Notes: a model not told the origin generated them from the letters alone. Counted from the stretch's first letter, positions 35,088 through 44,351 are shown. The stretch: 64,000 nucleotides of DNA from Mucilaginibacter_A sp964236465 (GCA_964236465.1 CAXSBZ010000011.1:1-64000); one strand, 5' to 3'. Translations and numbers: made by a program.

Positions 35088-36377
35088 ATGTCCCAATATT
35101 TTATCATCGATTTCGACAGCACATTTACACAAGTTGAAGCATTGGACGAGCTTGTACGAATCTCTTTAAAAGACCATCCTGAACGCGAAAAAGTTTATAA
35201 ACAGATTGAAGATTTGACCAACGCAGCGATGGAAGGCCGCTTGTCGTTTTCCGAAAGCTTGTCTCAACGCGTTAAATTATTGCAAGCCAACCGCAGCCAT
35301 CTGGATTTATTGGTGAAGCATTTGCGCAAAAAAGTATCGGCTTCCTTCTCCCGCAACCGTCAGTTTTTTAAAGAACACCGCGATGAGGTTTTGATCGTTT
35401 CTGGTGGTTTTAAAGAATTCATCACGCCGGTGGTGACCAAATATCACATCAAAACAGAAAATATTTATGCCAATACTTTTGAGTTTGATGACAAAGGAAA
35501 CATCATTGGTTACGACAAAACCAATCCGCTTTCGCAGGAAGGCGGCAAAGTAAAGCTGCTGCGCGAACTGGATTTGCAAGGCGAATTGTTTGGCATCGGC
35601 GACGGACATTCGGATTTCCAGCTGAAAGAATTTGGCTTGATCCAAAAGTTTTTTGCTTTTACGGAGAACATTGAACGCAAAGCCATCGTTGAAAAAGCCG
35701 ATTATGTAACGCCGAGTTTTGATGAATTTTTGTACATCAACAAGTTTCCGCGCGCCATTTCTTATCCTAAAAACCGCATCAAATGTTTGGTTACCGGCGA
35801 GGTTGCCGACGAAGCTGTGGTGCAATTGGCCAAGGAAGGCTACAACATTCGCATCCGCCCGAAAATTGAAAAAAAGTATCTGGAGGAAGCCGGGATTTTA
35901 TTTTGTGATGAAGATACGCAGCCCACTGAAACGCAGCTGGACAACGCCGGCCGGCTGAAAGTGATTGGCTGTTTTGGCAAAATAAACCGCAAAACGGCCG
36001 AATTTGCCTGTGAAAAAGGAATTATCATTTTTGACGATGTGAAGCACAATCCGCGCAACACAGATTTTATCCCTAAGCGTGTAATGGATTTTATGAACGA
36101 AGGCAAAACGCATACCAGCACCAACTTTCCGGATTTGCAGCCGCCACGCATTAATAATGCACACCGGTTGATCCATATCCATAAAAACGTGTCGGGGATT
36201 TTAGCTAAAATAAATGATGTTTTTGCCCGCCATCACATCAATATTGTGGGCGAGTTTTTGGTAACGAATGCACAGATTGGCTACGTGATTACAGATGTGA
36301 ATGCCGGTTATGGCCAGCAGGTTTTAACAGAACTGAAGCAGATTGAGCATACAATCCGGTTCAGGTTGTTGTATTAA
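35088..36377 (+). CDS. SerB-like HAD phosphatase fused to SerA remnant with ACT domain
   Basis: From MSQYFIIDFDSTFTQVEALD the 429-residue protein opens with a HAD-IB phosphatase (about 1-215): FDSTF is motif I, IVSGGF motif II, and GIGDGHSDFQL motif III/IV. From about 222 it resembles D-3-phosphoglycerate dehydrogenase: RIKCLVTGEVADEAVVQLAKEGYNIR, LKVIGCFGKINRKTAEFACEKG. It then jumps to the linker THTSTNFPDLQPP and an ACT domain (NVSGILAKINDVFARHHINI ... IRFRLLY). The catalytic and Rossmann core of SerA is missing. It may be a serine-regulated phosphoserine phosphatase. The open frame extends to 35055, but that is repeat. Confidence 0.82.
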   Translation: MSQYFIIDFDSTFTQVEALDELVRISLKDHPEREKVYKQIEDLTNAAMEGRLSFSESLSQRVKLLQANRSHLDLLVKHLRKKVSASFSRNRQFFKEHRDEVLIVSGGFKEFITPVVTKYHIKTENIYANTFEFDDKGNIIGYDKTNPLSQEGGKVKLLRELDLQGELFGIGDGHSDFQLKEFGLIQKFFAFTENIERKAIVEKADYVTPSFDEFLYINKFPRAISYPKNRIKCLVTGEVADEAVVQLAKEGYNIRIRPKIEKKYLEEAGILFCDEDTQPTETQLDNAGRLKVIGCFGKINRKTAEFACEKGIIIFDDVKHNPRNTDFIPKRVMDFMNEGKTHTSTNFPDLQPPRINNAHRLIHIHKNVSGILAKINDVFARHHINIVGEFLVTNAQIGYVITDVNAGYGQQVLTELKQIEHTIRFRLLY

Positions 36378-36390
36378 TGTTCTTGTTGGG

Positions 36391-36474
36391 CTGTCATCCT
36401 GAACTTGTTTCAGGATCCCTCAGGCAAATTCAAAACTTTTCTGATGGGATGCCGAAACAAGTTCGGCATGACAG
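36391..36474. repeat. Composite REP-like repeat, copy 2 (intact)
   Basis: Left half: TCATCCTGAACTTGTTTCAGGA, whose TCCTGAA and TTCAGGA arms pair. Right half: GATGCCGAAACAAGTTCGGC, whose GCCGAA and TTCGGC pair. The ends CTGTCAT and ATGACAG are inverted. The same layout is found at 11274 and 58181. Confidence 0.8.
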
Positions 36475-36492
36475 AAAAGCCCGGAAATACTC

Positions 36493-36513
36493 ATACTTCT
36501 TTTATCACCCTAA
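36493..36513 (-). repeat. Dispersed motif copy touching the Usp stop codon
   Basis: On the minus strand the TAG stop of the Usp gene is part of the flank TTAGGGTGA, followed by the core TAAAAGAAGTAT. Confidence 0.7.
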
Positions 36514-36983
36514 TCTTTGTCTTTCAGAGGAACGATCAACACCGGGATTTCGGTATGGCGCGTTACATCTTCGGCCACGCTTCCGGTAAAAAAACGGTTG
36601 AAACCCGTGCGCGCATGTGAGCCAACCACAATCAGATCAGCCTGAAATTTAATGGCCGTATCCACCACAATAGTTGCCGCGTCTCCGCTTTCTAAAAACT
36701 GTGTAATGTTGTGTTCCTCACCATATTGCGCCACAAAACGCTGCATTACATTTTTGGCCGAAGCATCCTGCGCGTTCATCATTTCTACCGGCGGCAGGTT
36801 GCTGAGCATATCCATTTCACCGCCTACAATTCCGGTGCTCATCGGCGGCACAATCATCGGTTCTATTACTTCTACCAAACCAACTTCTGCCTGAAGCAGT
36901 TTGGCTAAAGCAAAACCGTAAGTTGCTGCTTTTTCGGATTGGCGGCTGTCATCAATCCCGATCAATATCTTTTTAAATTCCAT
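36510..36983 (-). CDS. Universal stress protein (UspA family)
   Basis: The 157-residue single-domain Usp reads MEFKKILIGIDDSRQSEKAATYGFALA, with the conserved Asp, and has the ATP-binding loop VGSHARTGFNRFFTGSVAEDV, a form of G-2x-G-9x-G(S/T). It therefore probably binds ATP. The middle has a Met-rich insertion (GGEMDMLSNLPPVEMMNAQD). Role in general stress is known for the family only. Confidence 0.9.
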   Translation of the reverse strand: MEFKKILIGIDDSRQSEKAATYGFALAKLLQAEVGLVEVIEPMIVPPMSTGIVGGEMDMLSNLPPVEMMNAQDASAKNVMQRFVAQYGEEHNITQFLESGDAATIVVDTAIKFQADLIVVGSHARTGFNRFFTGSVAEDVTRHTEIPVLIVPLKDKD

Positions 36984-37023
36984 GGATGTACATTTATTTT
37001 ACATAGATAAGATTTTTAAGCGG

Positions 37024-37047
37024 TTTTTATAGTGCTAAAAGAAGCAT
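37024..37047 (+). repeat. Dispersed motif copy, flank TTTTTATAGTGC
   Basis: Core TAAAAGAAGCAT at 37036-37047, 4 bp from the stop of the ABC permease. Confidence 0.7.
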
Positions 37048-37051
37048 ATAA

Positions 37052-39433
37052 CTATGTTTTCAGCTTATCTGCAGGGTTTACTTTAACTGCCCTGATTGTT
37101 TGCAAACAAACCGTAAACACAACGATACAAACTGAAATTGTTAAAGCAATTACAAAAGGGTTCATAGAAAGATTGACCCGGTAAGCAAAAGTTGCCAACC
37201 ATTTGTTTGCAATGATGATGGAAACAGGCCAGGCAATCAAATTCGCGATTAAAACGCTATAAAAAAACGGCTTGCTTAAAGTCAGCATCAATTGTTCTGC
37301 CTTTGCGCCCACTACTTTCCGGATCGCAGTTTCTTTGGTACGTAAATGAATAGCATGTGCTGCCGAAGAAAAAAGGCCAAGCGAAGCAATAAATATGGCT
37401 AATATTGAAAAACAGGTCAAAACGGTTTGCAACTGTTCCTGCCTGATAAAAAGTTGTCCGTATAATTCATCCAGAAAATGATAGTTGAAGTTTTCTCCGT
37501 CCAGTTTATTGATGTCGCTCCACCGATGGCTTAAGGTTGTCAGCATTGCTGGGATAGCATTGTTTTCGGCACTAATCATAATTTGTATTTTAGCCAATCC
37601 GCAATGATCATTCATCAAATAGATCGTTGGCTTGATGTTTTCTTCAAACCCATAAGCTTTTACATCTTTAATTACACCAATTATCCTGTAATTACCGCCA
37701 CAACCGTTTACGGTTTTACCAATAGGTTTCTTTAAATCCATTGCCTTTGCAGCAGCCTCATTGATGACAGCATTGGTAGAATCTCCCGGGAAAGGCGAAG
37801 AAAAAACATGGCCTTCTTTCAATCCGATATTTAAAGTTTGAAAATAATCGTAGTCAACACCAATCGTATTCATCGCAAATGCTTTGCCCTGAAAAACATA
37901 CTCGTAAGAAGCCGGGATGGTGCCGCCCGGAACATTGGAAGCAACGGTAACATTTTTTACGCCGGGTATGGCTTTTATCCGGTTGCGGACGGATTCAAAC
38001 TTCCTTGGGTTATTAAACAAACTTTGGTTATCTATATACACAACCTGTTTGGCTGTAAAACCAGGGTTTTCAGTTTTCATATAAGTAACCTGTTGGTTGA
38101 TAACAATCAGAGTTATGATAAAAACGATAGCAAAAGTAAACTGAAAAACGGTTATCGAACTTTGTATCCAGGAGAACTTCCTTCCATTAGCAAACTGATT
38201 TCCGCTCAATGCTTCAGCCGGTTTAAAACCTGCCATCACCAAAGCCGGATAAATGCCGGCAATGAGGGTAAGTGAAATTAATGCAAGGAACAATTGTGCA
38301 ATGATGTGGAGATTGATACCTGAAACCAATAGCTTAACTTGTAACAATTGGTTAAAATAAGGCAAGGCAAGGATTACTATCCCGATAGAAATAATTAAAG
38401 CAATAAGGCATTGGATAAAAATTTCGGATAGAAATTGAAAGGCTATTTGTCTTTTCAAGAGGCCATTAACTTTTTTAATCCCAACTTCTTTTGCACGTTT
38501 GTAAGCCTGGGAAATATAAAGGTTTGTAAAGTTAACGCCGGTTATAATCAATATTATCAAAGCCAGAACAACCAAGCCTTTTACAATCTGGTCATTTACA
38601 GGAGAACCATAATGAGGCTTCAAATGCAAATTGTTTAAAGGGTCTAAATAGATTGCTGCTGCTCCCGACCTGTTTAATGATTCCTTAACTACATTACTGC
38701 TATCGGCCAATGCGGCCTCTTTATATATTTTATCGATTTTTTTGGAAAGGAGATTGATATCTGTGTTAGGCTTTACCAGTAGATAAGTTTGATAAATCTG
38801 GTTGGCATAGCTTTGGTCCTTCCCTTGGGTAATGTCTTCAGCAAAACCAAGACAATCAAAGTTTAAATTAGTATTGCCAGGTGCATCCTCCGCTACGCCT
38901 GCAACCGTCATCGGCATTTCTGACTTTGGCATCATATACACCGTTTTATTTTGAACAGAAGTGTTGCGAGGAAAGAGCACCTTAGCCGTTCCTTTTGATA
39001 ACAAAATGGTAGGCGTAATGCTGTGCGGGTTCAAATTAAAGCCTTTGGGTTTAACACCCAATATTTTGGCAATCGAATAATCTGCACCAACCCATTTTTT
39101 GATTGGAAATTTTCCTGCTGAGGTATAAAATGTAATTGGAAACAAGGCTGTATTTGTCCTGCCTGTTTCTTCCACTTCCGGGCACTGGCTTTTTATCGCT
39201 TCCGCTAATTCTCCGGGTGTATAAGGAGATGGGCCGGTTGGCATCTCTCTTTCCACCAAAAAAATACGGCTGGCATTTTTGTTCCACTGATCATAACTGG
39301 TTTCGTTATCAACATACAAGGTAACAAAAATGAACCCCGCCAAACCAAGTGCCAATCCGGCAATATTCAAAAAATTATACCATTTGCCTTTTAAAAAAGT
39401 ACGAAGCGCGATTTTGAAATCAATTATACTCAT
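37052..39433 (-). CDS. FtsX/MacB-type ABC transporter permease
   Basis: The 793-residue protein has the double FtsX layout common in Bacteroidota. A membrane helix lies near 17-40 (NIAGLALGLAGFIFVTLYV), then a MacB-like periplasmic domain (about 45-280), three helices (about 285-400), a linker (FKPAEALSGNQF), a helix near 430, a second periplasmic domain (about 455-660) and three final helices. KETAIRKVVGAKAEQL near 700 is the conserved coupling sequence. No ATPase gene is adjacent. Substrate unknown; such proteins export lipoproteins, peptides or drugs. Confidence 0.88.
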   Translation of the reverse strand: MSIIDFKIALRTFLKGKWYNFLNIAGLALGLAGFIFVTLYVDNETSYDQWNKNASRIFLVEREMPTGPSPYTPGELAEAIKSQCPEVEETGRTNTALFPITFYTSAGKFPIKKWVGADYSIAKILGVKPKGFNLNPHSITPTILLSKGTAKVLFPRNTSVQNKTVYMMPKSEMPMTVAGVAEDAPGNTNLNFDCLGFAEDITQGKDQSYANQIYQTYLLVKPNTDINLLSKKIDKIYKEAALADSSNVVKESLNRSGAAAIYLDPLNNLHLKPHYGSPVNDQIVKGLVVLALIILIITGVNFTNLYISQAYKRAKEVGIKKVNGLLKRQIAFQFLSEIFIQCLIALIISIGIVILALPYFNQLLQVKLLVSGINLHIIAQLFLALISLTLIAGIYPALVMAGFKPAEALSGNQFANGRKFSWIQSSITVFQFTFAIVFIITLIVINQQVTYMKTENPGFTAKQVVYIDNQSLFNNPRKFESVRNRIKAIPGVKNVTVASNVPGGTIPASYEYVFQGKAFAMNTIGVDYDYFQTLNIGLKEGHVFSSPFPGDSTNAVINEAAAKAMDLKKPIGKTVNGCGGNYRIIGVIKDVKAYGFEENIKPTIYLMNDHCGLAKIQIMISAENNAIPAMLTTLSHRWSDINKLDGENFNYHFLDELYGQLFIRQEQLQTVLTCFSILAIFIASLGLFSSAAHAIHLRTKETAIRKVVGAKAEQLMLTLSKPFFYSVLIANLIAWPVSIIIANKWLATFAYRVNLSMNPFVIALTISVCIVVFTVCLQTIRAVKVNPADKLKT

Positions 39434-39495
39434 TGTATTATTTTTTAAGCATTACAATTATTACCTGGTTAGTTAAAAAAATTCAATCTATTTTG

Positions 39496-39541
39496 AATGC
39501 TTCTTTTATCGGCATAAATTTAGGGTGATAAAAGAAGCATT
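39496..39541. repeat. Inverted motif pair
   Basis: AATGCTTCTTTTATC (39496-39510) and GATAAAAGAAGCATT (39527-39541) pair perfectly around a 16-nt loop. The 387-bp region between the ABC permease and ilvE also holds a single copy at 39721 and a small hairpin near 39661 (CGGAC/GTCCG). I see no gene in it. Confidence 0.75.
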
Positions 39542-39707
39542 GCCTCGTTATAAGAATCGCCTTCAAAAGTTTTTATTTTAGTTTTGATTGAGGCAGATAT
39601 TGCGCCAACTGGTTAAATTGTTCATTATCAGTTTTAAACCTCAACAATTGATGTCTGATTACGGACAATACCGTCCGCTTTTGTTACAACTATAATTAGT
39701 CAATGCA

Positions 39708-39733
39708 AAAAATTAGTGCCTAAAAGAAGCATC
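39708..39733 (+). repeat. Dispersed motif copy, flank AAATTAGTGCC
   Basis: Core TAAAAGAAGCAT at 39721-39732, about 90 bp upstream of ilvE. Confidence 0.65.
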
Positions 39734-39820
39734 CAAAAAACGATTTTCCCGATTAATCTTCACTCCCAAAACAAACAAAAATTGTAAATTGCGGTCGATT
39801 TCAATCCAATTTCAAGCATT

Positions 39821-40888
39821 ATGGTATCAGATACGCTCGACCTACAAATCAACAAAGCAGCAACTTCCCGCTTAGCCACAATTAATTTTGAAAATTTAAT
39901 TTTCGGAAAACATTTTAGCGACCACATGCTGGTGGCTGATTATACGGACGGCCAATGGCAGAATTTCCAAATTTTACCTTATGGCGAAATCAGCATGAGT
40001 CCTGCAATTTCAGCTTTGCATTACGGACAATCTTTTTTTGAAGGTTTGAAAGCTTACAAATTGGCCGATGGCCGCGTTTCTATTTTCCGCCCAAATAAAA
40101 ATGCCGAGCGTTTTAATAAATCTGCTGAGCGTTTGTGCATGCCGCAACTGCCCGAAGATTTATTTGTGCAAAGCATTGCCGCATTGGTTGAAATTGACCA
40201 GCAGTTTATCCCGGATAAAGCAAACCACGCGTTGTACATTCGCCCGTTTATGTTTGCTACCGAAGCTGCTTTGGGCGTGTATCCGTCTTCCACCTATAAA
40301 TTTTGCATTTTAACTTGTCCGGTTGGTCCGTTTTTCTCTAAAGAATTAAAAGTTAAGGTGGAGATTGAATTTTCCCGTGCTTGCGATGGCGGGTTTGGAT
40401 TTGCAAAAGCAGCAGGGAATTATGGCGGTTCGATGTTGCCGATGAAAAAAGCAGCGGAAGAAGGTTTTGACCAGATCATTTGGACGGATTCGCACGAACA
40501 TGCTTATGTGGAAGAGCTGGGCGCGGCAAACATTGTTTTTGTAATAGATGGGAAAATTGTAACGCCATCAACACGTGATACAATCTTGAAAGGCGTAACC
40601 CGCGATTCCATTTTAGAATTGGCCAGGAGCTGGAACACACCAGTAGAAGAACGCCGCGTTGCCGTTGCAGAAGTTTTAGAAGGGATTAAAAACGGAAAAG
40701 TAACTGAAGCTTTTGGTGTTGGCACGGCCGCAACCATCACTTCTATTGTAGAAATTGGTTTTAAAGGAGAAATTTTTACACTTCCAGATCCGGCAAAAGG
40801 AGAATTTGCACCGAAACTGCGCCGCACTTTGGATGATCTAAAATACGGCCGCCAGGAAGACACCAACAACTGGAATTATATCGTATAA
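39821..40888 (+). CDS. ilvE: Branched-chain amino acid aminotransferase
   Basis: The 355-residue class IV PLP enzyme has YGQSFFEGLKAYKLADGRV, RPFMFATEAALGVYP, the family GGFGFAKAAGNYGGSMLPM with the PLP Lys in the last part, and the C-terminal AFGVGTAATITSI. It transfers the amino group of Leu, Ile and Val with 2-oxoglutarate in the cytoplasm. The length matches the longer IlvE subgroup. The stop TAA sits in a diverged motif copy (TAAAAAGAGCAT, 40886-40897). Confidence 0.93.
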   Translation: MVSDTLDLQINKAATSRLATINFENLIFGKHFSDHMLVADYTDGQWQNFQILPYGEISMSPAISALHYGQSFFEGLKAYKLADGRVSIFRPNKNAERFNKSAERLCMPQLPEDLFVQSIAALVEIDQQFIPDKANHALYIRPFMFATEAALGVYPSSTYKFCILTCPVGPFFSKELKVKVEIEFSRACDGGFGFAKAAGNYGGSMLPMKKAAEEGFDQIIWTDSHEHAYVEELGAANIVFVIDGKIVTPSTRDTILKGVTRDSILELARSWNTPVEERRVAVAEVLEGIKNGKVTEAFGVGTAATITSIVEIGFKGEIFTLPDPAKGEFAPKLRRTLDDLKYGRQEDTNNWNYIV

Positions 40889-40902
40889 AAAGAGCATTAG
40901 CT

Positions 40903-42720
40903 TTATTGCTGTGCTTCTTTTACCGCCCTTTTTTCAATGCGCTTTAACCGGCGCATTTTTCTTTTCTGCTGGCGTTCAGCTTTTTGGATAATCCGTTGCT
41001 GCTTGTTTTCCTTATAATCAGTTACTTTCTGCCGCAATTTTTGTTCAACTTCTGCGGATAGGCCAATTGATTCTTTGATCCCGGCATAAACCGAACGCCA
41101 GATCAAACCCAGATAAGAGGTATTTTCCGGCCTTTCAAAAACCACATTTGCCACACGCGTCGAATCATTAAATCGCGGATTATCGCGGATCAGCACAAAA
41201 GCATTGGCCAGGATCGACATAAAAGACATGCGGTGCAGTGCGTTTTTTTCATCCTGTTTCAGCAAAATCACGTTCAAGTCTTGGTACAGAAAAACAACTT
41301 TCCCGGTCGCTTTCCTGGCATCGGCCTGCATATCGAAATTCAGGCTGGTAACGATGCCGTTTGTAAACTGGATCAAACCGAGTGGTTTCGTAGCGTTGTT
41401 GAGGTTCACCAAATTCATTGCCCCGAGGCTGCCTTTATAATAGAGCACATTTGCCGGATCGGCAGCATCAAACTGAAAACTAACATTCAGTTTTCCATAA
41501 CCCATCAAATTGGCCGTTAAGCTGGCATTGAGTTTCCGATTGGCTTGCAGCGTATCGTTTCCGGTAACAATATTGCTGATAGAACAGCTCATTTTTTCAA
41601 AAGCAATGGCACCGCGCAATTTGGTTTTTGCACTGATTTCTGTATAAACAACATCAACGTCTTTAAAATGAACTGTTTTTATGGCGATGTCGCGCTGCAC
41701 ACTTTTCAGCAGATTATACAAACCGGTTTTGGTTGGATCAGCGGTTTTTCGGGGTAAAAGACGGTTATGGAAAAAATCTATTTTCCGGCCAAAAACAGTT
41801 ATATCCGAAGCCCTGATTTTCCGGTAGCTGATAAAAGCCTTGTAATCAAAGTGGTTGATATTGATCGAATCAGATTGCAGCTCTATGTGCCGCCGTTGCA
41901 GTTCTGGTTGGCCGGATGCTGTTTTTATCGGCATAAAAACAGCATCGGCTATTTTGATGCTTGATTTTGAGCTGGAAAAGGTAACAGTTTTGGCTTGATA
42001 CTGATACAAATGATCTTCAGTTTGTGCTGAATAATTATTGAAAACCGCAGTAATATCTTTGCAAAAATTGAAACGGCTTTGATCGTGCTGGCTGGCCGAA
42101 TCGATCAGCAAATCAGTTCCTTGTAAATTAATTTCTTTTAAATGCCTGATCCTGATTTTGTGATTAATCTCTTCTTGATAACGCAAACTGATGTGACCAA
42201 ACAAAATCCGGGCAACATGTATAGATTTCAGCGTTCCGGCAATTTGCTGATAAAAAGTTTTTTTATTTCTTTCGGGTAAATCCTGTTTTTGAAGTTCCTG
42301 ATAAACTACCTGCACATAAGGCTGGCTGACAGCAATTTCATCTGCATCAAATTCATGTTTAAAATACAGTTTGAACGGATGGATATGCTTGAAAACGATC
42401 CGGTCAACCGAAAGCGTGTACAGATTATTGGGTGCTTTTCCTGCTGTTTTTAGCCGGTTAAAAACAGCATCGTTTGGTTTTAAAGTAAGATGGTCAATCA
42501 CAATGCGGCCAGCCAGAATATGCAGGTTACTTTGCTCAAAATCAACCTGATACAAACCATTGCTCAGCTTGAAAACTGTTTTTTTAAGCTGATCGGATAA
42601 CATGGGCGAAAAATAAATATTGATAACCAGCGCAATCATCAACATTAAAACCAATAACACCGACAAGGGCAAAACCAACCTTTTGAACCACTTTTTACGG
42701 CGAAACCTGCTAAACTTCAT
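40903..42720 (-). CDS. AsmA-like membrane-anchored protein of unknown function
   Basis: The 605-residue product starts at MKFSRFRRKKWFKRL, with one N-terminal membrane helix (LVLPLSVLLVLMLMIALVI) and a long periplasmic part of short beta repeats (VDFEQSNLHILAGRIVIDHL, then DEIAVSQPYVQVVY). This is the look of AsmA/DUF748-type proteins, which bridge or tune the envelope in other bacteria. The C-terminus is a basic coiled tail (KAERQQKRKMRRLKRIEKR). Motif copies are read in frame at 41916/41934 (DAVFMPIKTAS) and 42459 (DAVFNRLKTAG with a near-copy). The end reads VKEAQQ, a diverged copy. Assignment is by general pattern only. Confidence 0.6.
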   Translation of the reverse strand: MKFSRFRRKKWFKRLVLPLSVLLVLMLMIALVINIYFSPMLSDQLKKTVFKLSNGLYQVDFEQSNLHILAGRIVIDHLTLKPNDAVFNRLKTAGKAPNNLYTLSVDRIVFKHIHPFKLYFKHEFDADEIAVSQPYVQVVYQELQKQDLPERNKKTFYQQIAGTLKSIHVARILFGHISLRYQEEINHKIRIRHLKEINLQGTDLLIDSASQHDQSRFNFCKDITAVFNNYSAQTEDHLYQYQAKTVTFSSSKSSIKIADAVFMPIKTASGQPELQRRHIELQSDSININHFDYKAFISYRKIRASDITVFGRKIDFFHNRLLPRKTADPTKTGLYNLLKSVQRDIAIKTVHFKDVDVVYTEISAKTKLRGAIAFEKMSCSISNIVTGNDTLQANRKLNASLTANLMGYGKLNVSFQFDAADPANVLYYKGSLGAMNLVNLNNATKPLGLIQFTNGIVTSLNFDMQADARKATGKVVFLYQDLNVILLKQDEKNALHRMSFMSILANAFVLIRDNPRFNDSTRVANVVFERPENTSYLGLIWRSVYAGIKESIGLSAEVEQKLRQKVTDYKENKQQRIIQKAERQQKRKMRRLKRIEKRAVKEAQQ

Positions 42721-42810
42721 TTCAAAAACCTCCACGCTTTTATACGCCCGAACAGCAAAAATCTGTACAAGATATAGAATAGTATTTAAATTGATACGTT
42801 TGAAAACGCG

Positions 42811-42836
42811 GATGCTTCTTTTATCGGCATAAAATT
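42811..42836 (-). repeat. Dispersed motif copy, flank AATTTTATGCC
   Basis: Minus-strand core at 42812-42823, between the divergent AsmA-like and miaB genes. Confidence 0.7.
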
Positions 42837-42899
42837 GAAGTAAGATTGGGATTATAGTTTAATGCTGCCAATCTGTCACGCAATTAAATAACAATTTCT

Positions 42900-42907
42900 T
42901 ACTTTTG
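42900..42907 (+). promoter_or_regulatory. -7 box TACTTTTG upstream of miaB
   Basis: It matches TAnnTTTG and lies 18 nt before the ATG. No clear -33 box. It probably drives the miaB-secG run. Confidence 0.4.
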
Positions 42908-42925
42908 CATTCTCAATTTTTAAAA

Positions 42926-44341
42926 ATGGATTTGGATTTTTTAATCGGCAAACATGATGAAAGCCGGCAAGGCGAAGCGTTGGTGCTGGATAAACCGGTT
43001 TTAAAAAATAATGGCCGCAAATTATACATCGAAAGTTATGGTTGCGCCATGAATTTTTCTGACAGCGAAATTGTGGCTTCCATTTTGGCGGATCAGGGTT
43101 TTGAAACCACTTCGGATTTTAAAGAAGCAGACGTGATTTTCATCAACACTTGTTCGATCCGCGAAAACGCGGAACAACGTGTAAGAAACAGATTAAAAGA
43201 GTTTAAAGTTTCTAAACAACGGAATCCGGGAATGGTGGTCGGCGTTTTGGGCTGCATGGCCGAACGGTTGAAAGCCAAGTTTTTGGAAGAGGAAAAACTG
43301 GTTGACGTAGTAGTTGGCCCGGATGCTTACCGCGATTTGCCGAACTTGATTGAACAGGTGGACAGCGGCCAAAAGGCGGTGAACGTACTGCTTTCCCGCG
43401 AAGAAACTTATGCCGATATCAGTCCGGTGCGCTTAAACAGCAACGGCATTAATGCTTTTGTTTCGATTATGCGTGGCTGCGATAACATGTGTTCTTTCTG
43501 TGTGGTTCCGTTTACACGCGGCCGCGAACGCAGCCGTGATGCTTTTTCTATTGTGAAAGAATGTGGAGATTTGTTTGATGGTGGTTATAAGGAAGTTACG
43601 TTATTGGGTCAGAATGTGGATTCTTACAAATGGACAAATGAAGAAGGCATCAGCATGAATTTTGCAGGTTTGCTGGAATTCGTGGCTTTGATCAACCCAA
43701 AACTGCGCGTTCGTTTTTCTACCTCGCACCCAAAAGATATTACGGATGAAGTGCTTTTAACCATCAAAAAGTACGATAACATCTGCAAGTACATTCACTT
43801 GCCGGTTCAATCCGGAAACAGTCGGGTTTTGGAATTAATGAATAGAACGTATGATCGTGCCTGGTACATGAACCGGATTGATGCGATCCGCAGAATTTTG
43901 CCGGATTGTGCTATTTCTACCGATGTGATTACCGGTTTTTGCTCTGAAACGGAAGAGGAACATCAGGAAACGCTGAGCATGATGGATTACGTGCAATATG
44001 ATTTTGCTTACATGTTTATGTATTCTGAACGGCCGGGAACTTTGGCTGCCAAACGTTATGCTGATGATATTCCGGAGGAGGTAAAAGGCCGTCGTTTGCG
44101 CGAAATAGTGGATAAACAGCAAGCGCATTCGCACAAACGTTTGTTAGATCAGATTGGCCAGGTTCAACAGGTTTTGATTGAGAAACGTTCTAAAAAATCA
44201 GCATTGGATTATAGCGGACGGAGCGATAAAAATGCAACTGTAGTTTTTCCGGCGGATGAACGTTTTGCGCCGGGAGATTATGTAAATGTGTTGATTGAAA
44301 AATGCACAACGGCTACCTTGATCGGTAAAATTGTAGGCTAA
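42926..44341 (+). CDS. miaB: tRNA-2-methylthio-N6-dimethylallyladenosine synthase
   Basis: The 471-residue radical SAM methylthiotransferase modifies A37 of tRNAs reading UNN codons. The N-terminal cluster Cys are in YIESYGCAMNFSDSE, FINTCSIRENAEQR and GVLGCMAERL. The radical SAM cluster is CDNMCSFCVVPFTRGRERSR (CxxxCxxC). A TRAM domain ends the protein (VLIEKRSKKS ... TLIGKIVG). The start MDLDFLIGK is preferred over the TTG at 42905. Its stop TAA (44339-44341) is the beginning of a motif copy that ends with the next gene's ATG. Confidence 0.95.
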   Translation: MDLDFLIGKHDESRQGEALVLDKPVLKNNGRKLYIESYGCAMNFSDSEIVASILADQGFETTSDFKEADVIFINTCSIRENAEQRVRNRLKEFKVSKQRNPGMVVGVLGCMAERLKAKFLEEEKLVDVVVGPDAYRDLPNLIEQVDSGQKAVNVLLSREETYADISPVRLNSNGINAFVSIMRGCDNMCSFCVVPFTRGRERSRDAFSIVKECGDLFDGGYKEVTLLGQNVDSYKWTNEEGISMNFAGLLEFVALINPKLRVRFSTSHPKDITDEVLLTIKKYDNICKYIHLPVQSGNSRVLELMNRTYDRAWYMNRIDAIRRILPDCAISTDVITGFCSETEEEHQETLSMMDYVQYDFAYMFMYSERPGTLAAKRYADDIPEEVKGRRLREIVDKQQAHSHKRLLDQIGQVQQVLIEKRSKKSALDYSGRSDKNATVVFPADERFAPGDYVNVLIEKCTTATLIGKIVG

Positions 44342-44351
44342 AAACAGTATG
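44339..44351 (+). repeat. Motif copy bridging a stop and a start codon
   Basis: The core TAAAAACAGTAT (44339-44350) begins with the miaB stop TAA and, with the next G, ends with the ATG of the sigma-54 activator. The whole intergenic gap of 7 bp is the repeat. Confidence 0.8.
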
